From: Flavobacteriaceae bacterium
GTDB lineage: Bacteria > Bacteroidota > Bacteroidia > Flavobacteriales > Flavobacteriaceae
Assembly (NCBI GenBank): GCA_018401115.1
Contig: JAGYKX010000008.1
Location: 124,001 to 188,000, forward strand
Length of the DNA stretch: 64,000 bases
Direction: 5' to 3'
The notes under the pieces were generated by a model. That model had not been told where the DNA came from. It did not search any database and was given only the letters and a program-made list of their open reading frames with translations. Positions 46,405-54,522 of the stretch are shown one piece after another; position 1 is the stretch's first letter, and every line of letters begins with the position of its first letter. The translations under genes were made by a program, and so were the position numbers.

Positions 46405-46429
46405 AGTTTTTTTTCTAATTTAAAGATGG

Positions 46430-46461
46430 CAAATATACAACCCAAGGCATAGCCTTGTCAA
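46430..46461 (-). promoter_or_regulatory. Possible queA promoter with a dyad in its spacer
   Basis: On the minus strand TTG (46461-46459), a 21-bp spacer and TATATTTG (46437-46430) fit the Bacteroidota promoter pattern. The spacer holds a perfect inverted repeat, CAAGGC/GCCTTG around ATA (46443-46457), a possible operator. The elements are direct matches; function is inferred. Confidence 0.45.
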
Positions 46462-46514
46462 GCAAAAGCGGGTTTAATTACAAATTATGAGGGTTCATAG
46501 GGCCTCCCAAAGAC

Positions 46515-47768
46515 CTATACTGTAGCTACTTTTATTCCGAGGGTATTCATATCCGTCCAAAAATCCGGATAAGATTTATTTACCACCCCAGCGTCTTCAA
46601 TGGCAATGGGCACTCTTAATGCCAAAGGGGCAAAGGCCATAGCCATTCTGTGATCGTGATAAGTGCCAATGGTTACATGAGGCTTTATACTTCCATCAAA
46701 AGCAGCTAAATGTAAACTCTTTTCTGTAATATGAAGCCCAGCACCCAGCTTACCTAATTCGTTCTCTAATGCCAGTAAACGGTCGGTTTCTTTTATTTTA
46801 AGGGTGTGTAATCCGGTAAGGTCACAAGCCACCCCCAAGCCAAAACAACTCACTGCGATGGTTTGTGCTATATCTGGTGCATTGGCTAAATCCCAAGAGA
46901 GCCCGTTTTCTAAAATAGCGTCACTGGGAGTAGCTACTTTAGCCAATATTAATTGGTCCTTTTTAAAAGTTGTTTGAACCCCTAAGTGGTTGTAAATATC
47001 ACGGAGTACTGCGTCTCCTTGTAAACTATCAGAGGAATATGAACTCAGGGAAACTTCACTCCCAACATCTGACAAGGCGATCAATGAATAATAATAAGAT
47101 GCAGAGCTCCAATCAGACTCCACGACCATGGTTTGTGAAGGGACATTTCCAGCTGGAAATACCTTAATTTCTTGGCCTTCAAATATTGTTTTCACTCCAA
47201 TTTTTTCTAATAACTTCAGGGTCATTTTTATATAAGGTATCGAAGTGATTTTACCTTCCAATTCTAGGGTTAATCCATTTTTTAGACGAGCGCCCACAAG
47301 TAATAAAGCAGAAATAAATTGGCTACTCACTCCAGCATTTAATTGTACCTTTTCTCGGGCTACTTCACTTCCTTTTATCGCTAAAGGCGGATACCCTTCG
47401 TTTTTCAAATAACTAATATTTGCACCCAAATTTCTCAATGCGTCTACTAAAATACCAATGGGTCTTTCTTGCATTCTTTCAGATCCAGTAAGTGTCACAG
47501 AAACACCTGGCTGTGTGGCGTAATATGCCGTTAAAAAACGCATAGCAGTTCCCGCATGGTATATATCTACTGTACCCTGCGTACTAGCCACCCCTCTTTG
47601 CATGGCCTGAGCGTCCTCTGAATTGGATAAATTATCTATGCTAAGTACCGGGAAAAGCGCTTGCAACAATAACAATCTGTTGGTTTCACTTTTAGATCCA
47701 GTAATGGCAATCTGCGCTTTTAATAAGTTTGTGCTAGGGCCTTGTAGGGAAAATGTTGGATACGTCAT
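46515..47768 (-). CDS. aroA: 3-phosphoshikimate 1-carboxyvinyltransferase (EPSP synthase)
   Basis: The 417-residue product condenses shikimate-3-phosphate and PEP in the sixth shikimate step. Residues on the family pattern are GSKSETNRLL (about 23-32), AGTAMRFLTAYYA (about 75-87), GSERMQERPIGILVDALRNLGANI (about 97-120), QFISALLLVGARL and the C-terminal DHRMAMAFAPLAL (about 370-382). The LRNLGA and GTAMRF sites are intact, without the changes that give glyphosate tolerance in known class II enzymes. It is nearly last in the operon that starts with pheA. Confidence 0.95.
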   Translation of the reverse strand: MTYPTFSLQGPSTNLLKAQIAITGSKSETNRLLLLQALFPVLSIDNLSNSEDAQAMQRGVASTQGTVDIYHAGTAMRFLTAYYATQPGVSVTLTGSERMQERPIGILVDALRNLGANISYLKNEGYPPLAIKGSEVAREKVQLNAGVSSQFISALLLVGARLKNGLTLELEGKITSIPYIKMTLKLLEKIGVKTIFEGQEIKVFPAGNVPSQTMVVESDWSSASYYYSLIALSDVGSEVSLSSYSSDSLQGDAVLRDIYNHLGVQTTFKKDQLILAKVATPSDAILENGLSWDLANAPDIAQTIAVSCFGLGVACDLTGLHTLKIKETDRLLALENELGKLGAGLHITEKSLHLAAFDGSIKPHVTIGTYHDHRMAMAFAPLALRVPIAIEDAGVVNKSYPDFWTDMNTLGIKVATV

Positions 47769-47849
47769 AATCGTGTGGTGAAGTGTACAGGGTCATTCAT
47801 ATAAAACCCCTATAGAAAATAGTATATCTTCTAGACTGGCAAAAAGTTA

Positions 47850-48176
47850 TTATTTTAATTTTTGATTGTTATGGTGCCTATCATGATCTCTTGAAGTTTT
47901 AAGATCTAGCTTTTTATCAAAGGCCTCTTGCAGGTTTACACCCGTCTGATTGGCCAAACACAGCACTACAAAAAGTACGTCTGCCAGCTCCTCTCCTAGA
48001 TCTTTATCTTTATCTGAAGGCTTTTCAGATTGCTCTCCATAACGCCTGGCAATAATTCTAGCTACCTCACCAACTTCTTCCGTAAGCTGTGCCATATTGG
48101 TGAGTTCATTAAAATAACGCACCCCATGATTATTAATCCATTTATCTACCACTTCTTGGGCATTTTTAATATCCAT
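47850..48176 (-). CDS. MazG-like nucleotide pyrophosphohydrolase
   Basis: The 108-residue product belongs to the all-alpha NTP pyrophosphatase group: NMAQLTEEVGEVARIIARRYGEQ holds EExxE (about residue 30-34), and GEELADVLFVVLCLANQTG holds ExxD (about 60-64) for Mg binding. Such small forms are single-domain dimers acting on non-canonical or modified (d)NTPs. It follows dtd by 2 bp, so both belong to one operon. The exact nucleotide is unknown. Confidence 0.9.
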   Translation of the reverse strand: MDIKNAQEVVDKWINNHGVRYFNELTNMAQLTEEVGEVARIIARRYGEQSEKPSDKDKDLGEELADVLFVVLCLANQTGVNLQEAFDKKLDLKTSRDHDRHHNNQKLK

Positions 48177-48178
48177 AA

Positions 48179-48631
48179 TTATTCTTTTTGTTGACTATCT
48201 ATTATGATGGTCACAGGACCGTCGTTAATCAATGATACTTTCATATCTGCACCAAATACACCCCTGCCAATTTTTTTACCAAGCGACATTTCCATGGCCT
48301 CTCCAAACGCTTCGTAAAGCGGCTCTGCCACTTCAGGTTTCGCTGCCTTAATATAAGAAGGCCTGTTCCCCTTCTTGGTTCCAGCGAATAAAGTAAACTG
48401 ACTGACCAGTATTAATTCCCCTTGAACATCTTGCAAAGAAGCGTTCATTTGTCCAGAAGCGTCTTCAAAAATCCTGAGTTGGCTTATTTTTTTTACCAAC
48501 CAGTCTATGTCTTCTTCGGTGTCTGTATGCGTAATACCTAAGAGCACCAAAAGTCCTTTTGAAATACTGGCTACTGCTTTTCCCGAAACCACTACACTAG
48601 CTTCAAATACCCTTTGAACAACTACCCTCAT
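48179..48631 (-). CDS. dtd: D-aminoacyl-tRNA deacylase
   Basis: The 150-residue product hydrolyses D-amino acids (and glycine) mischarged on tRNA, e.g. D-Tyr-tRNA. Signs are MRVVVQRVFEASV at the N-terminus, the SQFTLFAGTKKGNRPSY motif (about 78-94) and the Gly-cis-Pro NDGPVTIIID near the C-terminus. Its start overlaps the rsgA stop by 4 bp and the MazG-like gene follows by 2 bp. In an aromatic amino acid operon, a D-tyrosyl-tRNA proofreader makes sense but the link may be accidental. Confidence 0.95.
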   Translation of the reverse strand: MRVVVQRVFEASVVVSGKAVASISKGLLVLLGITHTDTEEDIDWLVKKISQLRIFEDASGQMNASLQDVQGELILVSQFTLFAGTKKGNRPSYIKAAKPEVAEPLYEAFGEAMEMSLGKKIGRGVFGADMKVSLINDGPVTIIIDSQQKE

Positions 48632-49590
48632 GATCCTTGGTGAATATCCTGTCTATAGTTACCCTCCTCATCTTGTAACATTTGCACATAACTCCTATAT
48701 CTAGAAATAGATAAGGTCTCGTCCTCAACACCCTGCTTTATGGCGCATTTAGGTTCTTCTAAATGTAGGCAATTGTGAAACTTACAATCTTGTTTCAAAG
48801 CAAAAAACTCTGGAAAAAAATTACCAATTTCATGGGGTTCTAAATCTACAATACCAAAACCTTTAATTCCTGGAGTATCTATAATATGACCGCCAAAACT
48901 CAAGTCGTACATCTCTGCAAAAGTAGTGGTGTGCTGTCCTTGCATATGCTGCTGTGAAATTGCTGCAGTCTTGAGGTCTAACCTATTTTCAATGGCATTG
49001 ACTAAGGTAGATTTACCCACACCAGAATGTCCTGAAAATAGTGTCACCTTATCTTTCATGAGTGCTTTTAATTCCGCCACATTATGCCCTGTCAAAGCAG
49101 ACACCTCTAGACATTGATAACCAATTTGGGTATACAAATATGTTAGATATTTTATTTCGTAAAGTTCATCTTGGGTATAGCTGTCTATTTTATTAAATAA
49201 TAGCACCGATTCAATCCCATAAGCTTCTGCAGAAACCAAAAAACGGTCCATAAAAGCAGTATGTGTTGGAGGGTTATTTAAAGTAATCATCAAAAATACC
49301 CGATCCAAATTAGCCGCAATAATGTGTGTTTGCTTAGAGAGGTTAACCGATTTCCTTACGATATAATTTTTTCGATCATCAATGGCATGAATAATCCCCT
49401 GAGGGATAGACTCATCCATACTCCCTTGAGGCTCTAACTCAAAAGATACTATGTCTCCTACGGCAATTGGATTGGTGCTTTTAATCCCTTCAATCCTAAA
49501 CTTACCCTTAATCCTACATTCGTAAAACGAACCGTCAGTACCTTTTACGGTATACCAGCTTCCTGTGGATTTATAAACGGTTCCCTTCAT
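48628..49590 (-). CDS. rsgA: Ribosome small-subunit-dependent GTPase A
   Basis: The 320-residue product is the circularly permuted GTPase that checks late 30S maturation. The OB-fold (about 1-80) is followed by a permuted G domain with G4 NKID (about 120), P-loop FSGHSGVGKSTLVN (about 177-190), G3 DTPGIKGFG, and the zinc domain CKFHNCLHLEEPKC (about 277-290, Cys-x5-His-type knuckle). It lies in the middle of the aromatic operon, 12 bp after the GIN-domain gene. Confidence 0.96.
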   Translation of the reverse strand: MKGTVYKSTGSWYTVKGTDGSFYECRIKGKFRIEGIKSTNPIAVGDIVSFELEPQGSMDESIPQGIIHAIDDRKNYIVRKSVNLSKQTHIIAANLDRVFLMITLNNPPTHTAFMDRFLVSAEAYGIESVLLFNKIDSYTQDELYEIKYLTYLYTQIGYQCLEVSALTGHNVAELKALMKDKVTLFSGHSGVGKSTLVNAIENRLDLKTAAISQQHMQGQHTTTFAEMYDLSFGGHIIDTPGIKGFGIVDLEPHEIGNFFPEFFALKQDCKFHNCLHLEEPKCAIKQGVEDETLSISRYRSYVQMLQDEEGNYRQDIHQGS

Positions 49591-49602
49591 AAATGATTCC
49601 TA

Positions 49603-50277
49603 TTAAGATCTAAAACGGATCCTACCTCCTGCAAATTGTTTTTTAGTCACTTCTTTGGGGTATCCATAAACATCTACATCTCCCCCAGCCCTAACATTGA
49701 CGTCTACTCTTTTTGTCACAAAAATGGCCGCGTCTCCCCCAGCAGTTACTTTAATATTGGTAATACTACTCTTGAGCTCTTTTGCCCTTAAAATTGCGCC
49801 AGTATTCATATTAACGTCGTGAACATCTACAGTACCAGAGGCTTCTATAATGCCACCAGTCACAGCTTTAGAGGACAAATAATCTACCTCTAGTCCCAAG
49901 CTAATGACTGCGCCCTCTTGAACTCTTAAGTTTAAGGAGGTTTGAGAAATCAATTCATTAGCTGTAATGCGAGCACCCTCATTCCCATCTATCACGACTA
50001 ATTCTTTGTAATAAACTTCTACAAAAGTTTTCTCTCCTTGGAATTTCTTTTCCAACATCATACGGACCTTTAAAACCCCATCCTTATTAACCAATTGAAT
50101 GTCATTCGCATGGGGCCCCTTAATCAAGACCTTATTATCGTTAGATTTGATGAGGTTTACAGCAATTAAATCGTACACTTTAATTTCGTGAAAATCTCCC
50201 ACATTTCGCTCCAAAAGTCCCTGCCCCATGGCAAAGAATCCACATAGAAATGTCACTAAAACAATGTATTTTTTCAT
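49603..50277 (-). CDS. GIN-domain (DUF2807-type) exported protein
   Basis: The 224-residue product has a signal peptide (MKKYIVLVTFLCGFFAMGQ) and a repetitive right-handed beta structure with short period (IEASGTVDVHDVNMNTGAILRAKEL, VTAGGDAAIFVTKRVDVNVRAGGDVDVYGYP). This is the head-GIN fold common in Bacteroidota, here with the usual FHEIKVYD start. It is thought to be a periplasmic or surface structural domain, and no enzymatic role is known. It is inserted between DAHP synthase and rsgA, so its position in an amino acid operon is unexplained. Confidence 0.85.
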   Translation of the reverse strand: MKKYIVLVTFLCGFFAMGQGLLERNVGDFHEIKVYDLIAVNLIKSNDNKVLIKGPHANDIQLVNKDGVLKVRMMLEKKFQGEKTFVEVYYKELVVIDGNEGARITANELISQTSLNLRVQEGAVISLGLEVDYLSSKAVTGGIIEASGTVDVHDVNMNTGAILRAKELKSSITNIKVTAGGDAAIFVTKRVDVNVRAGGDVDVYGYPKEVTKKQFAGGRIRFRS

Positions 50278-50360
50278 AGGTTTTGTTTTTCACAACCAGA
50301 AGCTGCAAGTTATTAAATCATTACCTAATAAAGACAAGTGTTTTAAGGATATGTTACAGC

Positions 50361-51443
50361 TTAGCCCTTCAAGATTTTCTCTTGGTGGTTAATTGACTCT
50401 TGGTGAATGGCTTTGAACATTTTTAAAACAAACTCTTCACTAAGTCCTTTGGACTCTCCCTCTAAAATCATCTTTCCTAAGATCTCATTCCAACGATTAC
50501 TTTGTAAGACCGCCACATTTTGAGATTTTTTAATTTCTCCAATGGCATCTGCCACTTTCATTCTTTTTGAAAGCGTATCAATAAGTTGGTTGTCAATCAC
50601 ATCTATCTGAGCCCTTAAAGTATTTAACTCCACATTGTAATCTTTTTCAGCAGAAGACTCTTTTCTAATCTTAAGGTCTTTCATGATCTGAACCAAAGTG
50701 GTAGGGGTAACTTGCTGTGCTGCGTCACTCCATGCGTTGTCAGGATCAAAATGTGTCTCAATCATTAGACCGTCAAAATTCAAATCCAAAGCAGTCTGCG
50801 AAACATCAAAAATCATATCGCGCTTCCCTGTAATGTGAGAAGGATCATTAATGATAGGCAAATCTGGAAATTTCTGCTGTAATTCAATAGCAATTTGCCA
50901 TTCTGGAATATTTCTATACTTCGTTTTCTCATAGGTAGAAAATCCTCTATGAATTACGCCTAAATTTTTAATATTGGCGTTGGCTAAACGCTCTACCGCA
51001 CCTAACCATAAGGCTAAATCTGGATTTACTGGGTTTTTCACCAATACAATCTTATCCGTTCCCTCTAGGGCGTCTGCAATTTCTTGGATAATAAATGGGC
51101 TCACTGTGGAACGCGCACCAATCCATAAAAGATCTACATCGTACTCCAAAGCCAATTCTACATGAGCTTTGTTAGCGACCTCTGTGGCCGTTTTTAAACC
51201 CGTTTCTTTTTTTACTTTTTGCAACCACTTTAAACCTAATGCACCAACCCCTTCAAACATTCCTGGCTTAGTACGAGGCTTCCAAATACCTGCTCTAAAA
51301 TAATTTACATCCGTGTCTTTTAACTCATGTGCAATTTTTAATACTTGCTCTTCCGTTTCAGCGCTACAAGGCCCTGCAATCACTAACGGATGGTCTAGCC
51401 CCATGGCATCTAACCAGTTTCTCATTTCTTTTGAATTCTCCAT
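50361..51443 (-). CDS. Bifunctional DAHP synthase / chorismate mutase
   Basis: The 360-residue product joins two steps. The N-terminal domain (about 1-260) is a DAHP synthase of the KDO8P-like type Ibeta group (VIAGPCSAETEEQVL, GIWKPRTKPGMFEGVG, INDPSHITGKRD, MIETHFDPDNAWSDAAQQ). The C-terminal domain (about 275-355) is an AroQ-type all-alpha chorismate mutase (LRAQIDVIDNQLIDTLSKRMKVADAIGEIKK). The mutase may both convert chorismate to prephenate and relay allosteric control to the synthase, as known for other DAHPS-CM fusions. It lies 44 bp after tyrA. Confidence 0.95.
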   Translation of the reverse strand: MENSKEMRNWLDAMGLDHPLVIAGPCSAETEEQVLKIAHELKDTDVNYFRAGIWKPRTKPGMFEGVGALGLKWLQKVKKETGLKTATEVANKAHVELALEYDVDLLWIGARSTVSPFIIQEIADALEGTDKIVLVKNPVNPDLALWLGAVERLANANIKNLGVIHRGFSTYEKTKYRNIPEWQIAIELQQKFPDLPIINDPSHITGKRDMIFDVSQTALDLNFDGLMIETHFDPDNAWSDAAQQVTPTTLVQIMKDLKIRKESSAEKDYNVELNTLRAQIDVIDNQLIDTLSKRMKVADAIGEIKKSQNVAVLQSNRWNEILGKMILEGESKGLSEEFVLKMFKAIHQESINHQEKILKG

Positions 51444-51487
51444 TACTTGTTTATTTAATCTTGTTAGGTTTTTAAAAGGCTTTTACC

Positions 51488-52351
51488 CTATTTATTTTGA
51501 GGGGCAAGCCCATTTAAAATATCTTTAATTCTGTTGGTCTGTTCCATTTGAGCGTACAGCCCATTAAAATCATTGGCTTCTACCAAAGATTTAAAATGTT
51601 CTAAATTTTCAATGTACTCTGAAAGTGCAGCCACCACTGCTGTTTTATTATCTTTAAATATGGGTGCCCACATGTCTGGGGAACTCTTTGCCAGACGTAC
51701 CGTACTTTCAAAACCACTGCCTGCCATGTCAAAGATATCTCTTTCATTTTCTTCTTTCTCCATGACTGTCTTTCCCAACATAAAAGCGCTAATATGTGAC
51801 AGATGAGACACATAAGCAATGTGAACATCATGCGCTGCTGCGTTCATATAACGAATACGCATACCCAAGGCTTGAAATACCTCTAAGGCCTTTTCTTGTA
51901 ATTTAAAAGCCGTATGCTCTACTTCACAGATAATCTGTGTCTTTCCTTTAAATAGGCCCGCTATCGCAGCCGATGGCCCTGAAAACTCTGTCCCAGCAAT
52001 AGGATGTGCCGCCAAGTAATTTCTTCTGTTGGGATGGTCTTTAACCGCCTCACATAAGCTGCCCTTTGTGGAACCGGCATCTACTACTACAGTATGTGCA
52101 GAAACATGATCCAATACGAGAGGCAACACTTTTAAAGTGGCGTCTACCGGAATAGCTATAAACACCATATCTGCCGCTGTCACATCTTCTAAACGTCCTA
52201 TCTCATCTATCACACCCAAAGACAAAGCTTCTTTTAAGTAATCTTCATTTTGGTCAATTCCAATTCGTTTCACCTTAGGGTAATACCCCTTGATGTCTTT
52301 AGAAAAAGAACCTCCTATTAAACCAACTCCTATAAAACAAACTACTTTCAT
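51488..52351 (-). CDS. tyrA: Prephenate dehydrogenase
   Basis: The 287-residue product oxidises prephenate to 4-hydroxyphenylpyruvate with NAD(P). GVGLIGGSFSKDIK is the Rossmann loop (about residue 7-20), VDAGSTKGS and HPIAGTEFSGPSAA (about 116-129) are TyrA landmarks with the catalytic His, and HLSHISAFML carries the second conserved His region. No ACT domain is present after the helical domain. It begins 2 bp after the aminotransferase stop. Confidence 0.95.
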   Translation of the reverse strand: MKVVCFIGVGLIGGSFSKDIKGYYPKVKRIGIDQNEDYLKEALSLGVIDEIGRLEDVTAADMVFIAIPVDATLKVLPLVLDHVSAHTVVVDAGSTKGSLCEAVKDHPNRRNYLAAHPIAGTEFSGPSAAIAGLFKGKTQIICEVEHTAFKLQEKALEVFQALGMRIRYMNAAAHDVHIAYVSHLSHISAFMLGKTVMEKEENERDIFDMAGSGFESTVRLAKSSPDMWAPIFKDNKTAVVAALSEYIENLEHFKSLVEANDFNGLYAQMEQTNRIKDILNGLAPQNK

Positions 52352-52353
52352 AC

Positions 52354-53502
52354 CTAATTCTTCACGCGTTCAATAGCTTCTTTTATAATCGTTTTGTCTA
52401 AACAAAGTGAAAAACGAACATATCCCTTACCCCCTGCACCAAAAATGGTTCCAGGTGTAATAAACAAATCTTTTTCGTGCAACAATGCGTCTATAAAAGC
52501 TTCTGCATTTGTTACGCCCTCTGGCAATTTAGCCCACACAAACAAGCCCACGGCATTTGAATCATATGTACAGCCCAATGCGTCTGCCAATTCATAGGTA
52601 AGTTCCCTTCGCTCCTCATATACTTTATTTAGTACTGTATACCAATTGTCAGCTACATCGAGTGCCGCTATGGCTCCCTTTTGTATCGGATAAAACATCC
52701 CTGAATCCATATTACTCTTCACCTTAAGCACTGCATTAATAATTGCTGCATCTCCCAAAACCATTCCTACGCGCCACCCGGCCATATTAAACGTCTTGCT
52801 CAAAGAATTTAACTCCAGTACATAACCCTTTGCACCTGGAATGGATAAGATACTCTGAGGCGCCTTGTTTAAAATAAAACTATAAGGATTGTCATTGACC
52901 AAAAGAATATCGTGCTTTTTGGCAAAGGCTACCAATTCGGTAAGCGCTGCTACAGAAGCCACTGCTCCAGTGGGCATATGAGGGTAAGACAGCCACATGA
53001 GTTTTACCTGAGTAAGGTCTAACTGCTCCAGAGCGGCTATATCTGGCAACCAATTTTTTTCTTTAGATAGCCTATAAGGAATGACCTTAGCGCCAACCAA
53101 ATCAGAAACTGACTGATACGTAGGGTACCCTGGATCTGGAATAAGCACACCATCTCCTGGGTTTAAAAAAGCCATACTAATGTGCATGATCCCTTCTTTT
53201 GAACCCATCAATGGCAAGATCTCAGATGCAGCATCCATAGGAACACCAAACTGTCTTTTATAAAAAGATGCTATCGCTTCTCTGAGCTCAGGCAGTCCCT
53301 GATACGATTGATACTGGTGTGCATTCTCCGCAGACGTGGCAGCTATTAAAGCCTGTGTAACTTTTGAATCTGGCGCCAAGTCTGGACTCCCAATTCCCAT
53401 ATTAATAATAGGTTTTCCCGCTGCCATTAGGCCCCTTACCTCTCTTAACTTTCTAGAGAAGTAATATTCTTGTACCGTATCTAAACGTGTGGCTGTTTTC
53501 AT
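52354..53502 (-). CDS. Class I/II PLP aminotransferase (aromatic amino acid type)
   Basis: The 382-residue product has the fold-type I signs: NMGIGSPDLAPDSKV near the N-terminus, the NDNPYSFI motif with the PLP-pairing Asn/Tyr (about 200) and the PLP Lys in LNSLSKTFNMAGWRVGM (about residue 233). Its place between pheA and tyrA (4-bp ATGA overlap with pheA) suggests transamination of phenylpyruvate and hydroxyphenylpyruvate, or of prephenate. LL-diaminopimelate aminotransferase-like relatives share the sequence, so specificity is inferred from context. Confidence 0.85.
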   Translation of the reverse strand: MKTATRLDTVQEYYFSRKLREVRGLMAAGKPIINMGIGSPDLAPDSKVTQALIAATSAENAHQYQSYQGLPELREAIASFYKRQFGVPMDAASEILPLMGSKEGIMHISMAFLNPGDGVLIPDPGYPTYQSVSDLVGAKVIPYRLSKEKNWLPDIAALEQLDLTQVKLMWLSYPHMPTGAVASVAALTELVAFAKKHDILLVNDNPYSFILNKAPQSILSIPGAKGYVLELNSLSKTFNMAGWRVGMVLGDAAIINAVLKVKSNMDSGMFYPIQKGAIAALDVADNWYTVLNKVYEERRELTYELADALGCTYDSNAVGLFVWAKLPEGVTNAEAFIDALLHEKDLFITPGTIFGAGGKGYVRFSLCLDKTIIKEAIERVKN

Positions 53503-54335
53503 AATTCTCTAGCATTAGTGTATTCTCCTAAGACCCTGAACTCAGCGGCCATAATTTCCAAAATAGCCCTTGCTTTGGCATAGTCTTCATACTGATCAAA
53601 AGTAACGTCTACAAAAAAAGCATACTTCCATGGAAGGTCTATTACTGGTAGTGATTGTATTTTTGTTAAATTTAAGTGGCAGTCACTCATCACATTGAGT
53701 ACTGCAGCCAAGCTCCCTCTTTTATGGTCAAGCACAAAACGAAGCGATGCTTTATTAATATGCTCTTGAGGAATTTCCTTAGAGGTTGTTTTTACAATAA
53801 TAAAACGGGTGGCATTGTTTTTAATGGTCTGTATATCAGAAGCCAATACATCTAGGCCATACAATCCAGCAGCAACTTTAGGCGCTATAGCCGCAATACC
53901 TTTTAGCTGACCAGATTGAATTCGCTGAGCTGTTTCTGCCGTATCTACATCTTCTACTAATTGTATATGCGGGTGTTTTTTAAAAAACTCATGACACTGT
54001 AATAAGGCCATAGGATGAGAATGCACCGCCTTAATATCTTCTATTCCCTGTTCTGGTAAAGCCATAAGATGGTGGTGAATATTCAAGTAGTATTCCCCAA
54101 TAATATGTAAGTGATGGTCATACACCAAAGCATAATTCGGTATAATAGAGCCCGCAATAGAATTTTCAATAGCCATAATACCCTTATCTGCCCTACCATC
54201 TATAAGTTCCTGAACCAAAGCCGGAAAAGACATACAAGGGATCATCTCCTGATCAGACCCATAACAATGTATAGCCACCTGATGGTGGTTAGATCCCTTT
54301 ATGCCTTGAATGGCTATTGTCATTTTTTCTTTCAT
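53499..54335 (-). CDS. pheA: Prephenate dehydratase with ACT domain
   Basis: The 278-residue product converts prephenate to phenylpyruvate. The catalytic domain (about 1-180) shows IAIQGIKGSNHHQVA, GIMAIENSIAGSI and the TRF motif NNATRFIIV (about residue 169-177). The ACT domain (about 196-270) reads GSLAAVLNVMSDCHLNLTKI, then QSLP instead of the classical ESRP Phe-binding motif. No chorismate mutase domain is attached; that function is in the DAHP synthase fusion. It is the first structural gene of the operon, with the FY-rich leader and attenuator directly upstream. Confidence 0.94.
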   Translation of the reverse strand: MKEKMTIAIQGIKGSNHHQVAIHCYGSDQEMIPCMSFPALVQELIDGRADKGIMAIENSIAGSIIPNYALVYDHHLHIIGEYYLNIHHHLMALPEQGIEDIKAVHSHPMALLQCHEFFKKHPHIQLVEDVDTAETAQRIQSGQLKGIAAIAPKVAAGLYGLDVLASDIQTIKNNATRFIIVKTTSKEIPQEHINKASLRFVLDHKRGSLAAVLNVMSDCHLNLTKIQSLPVIDLPWKYAFFVDVTFDQYEDYAKARAILEIMAAEFRVLGEYTNAREL

Positions 54336-54343
54336 TTTTAATC

Positions 54344-54371
54344 AAAAAAAAAAATCCCGCAACAGCGGGAC
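54344..54371 (-). terminator. Attenuator terminator of the pheA leader
   Basis: On the minus strand TCCCGC (54370-54365), a TGTT loop and GCGGGA (54360-54355) form a perfect 6-bp GC stem followed by T11, ending 9 bp before the pheA ATG. Its position between leader peptide and gene marks it as an attenuator, not an operon end. Confidence 0.92.
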
Positions 54372-54435
54372 TCTTAATAAGGTATATCGTTCACAATATC
54401 CTAGAAAAGTCCCATACTTCTATTAAAATAGAAGT
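54367..54435 (-). promoter_or_regulatory. Pause hairpin and antiterminator of the pheA leader
   Basis: ACTTCTATT and AATAGAAGT (54416-54435) make a perfect 9-bp hairpin that overlaps leader codons 14-20. Just after it, GGGACT (54413-54408) can pair with AGTCCC (54372-54367), which is the start of the terminator stem; the helix extends with T-G and T-A pairs. This gives the classical 1:2, 2:3 and 3:4 choices: if a ribosome stalls on the FY codons, 1:2 is blocked, 2:3 forms, and the terminator is lost. Pairings are seen; the dynamics are inferred. Confidence 0.8.
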
Positions 54436-54475
54436 AAAAGTAAAAAAGGTTCCAGAAATTTGTGCTAAGTGTCAT
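54401..54475 (-). CDS. Phe/Tyr attenuator leader peptide
   Basis: A 24-codon ORF (ATG at 54475, TAG at 54403-54401) encodes a peptide with FYFYFYF at residues 11-17, plus Phe7, Trp8 and Phe24. That is six Phe, three Tyr and one Trp in 24 residues. It ends 65 bp before the pheA ATG and overlaps the first arm of the leader hairpin. The peptide needs no own function: its translation senses charged tRNA-Phe and tRNA-Tyr, matching the operon's products. The alternation of Phe and Tyr suggests that either shortage relieves termination. Confidence 0.9.
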   Translation of the reverse strand: MTLSTNFWNLFYFYFYFNRSMGLF

Positions 54476-54493
54476 ATTTTGTCTTACGAAAAG

Positions 54494-54522
54494 CTAATGT
54501 AATTATTATATTTAAAACACAA
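54494..54522 (-). promoter_or_regulatory. Promoter of the pheA leader
   Basis: On the minus strand TTG (54522-54520), an 18-bp spacer and TACATTAG (54501-54494, one mismatch to TAnnTTTG) fit the Bacteroidota pattern. Transcription would start near 54488, about 13 bases before the leader ATG. This places leader, attenuator and structural genes on one transcript. Confidence 0.5.

Noticed and set aside
46405-46514. preQ1 riboswitch before queA
   Set aside because: No short aptamer-like stem with A-rich tail next to the start codon was seen; only the inverted repeat and promoter-like boxes.
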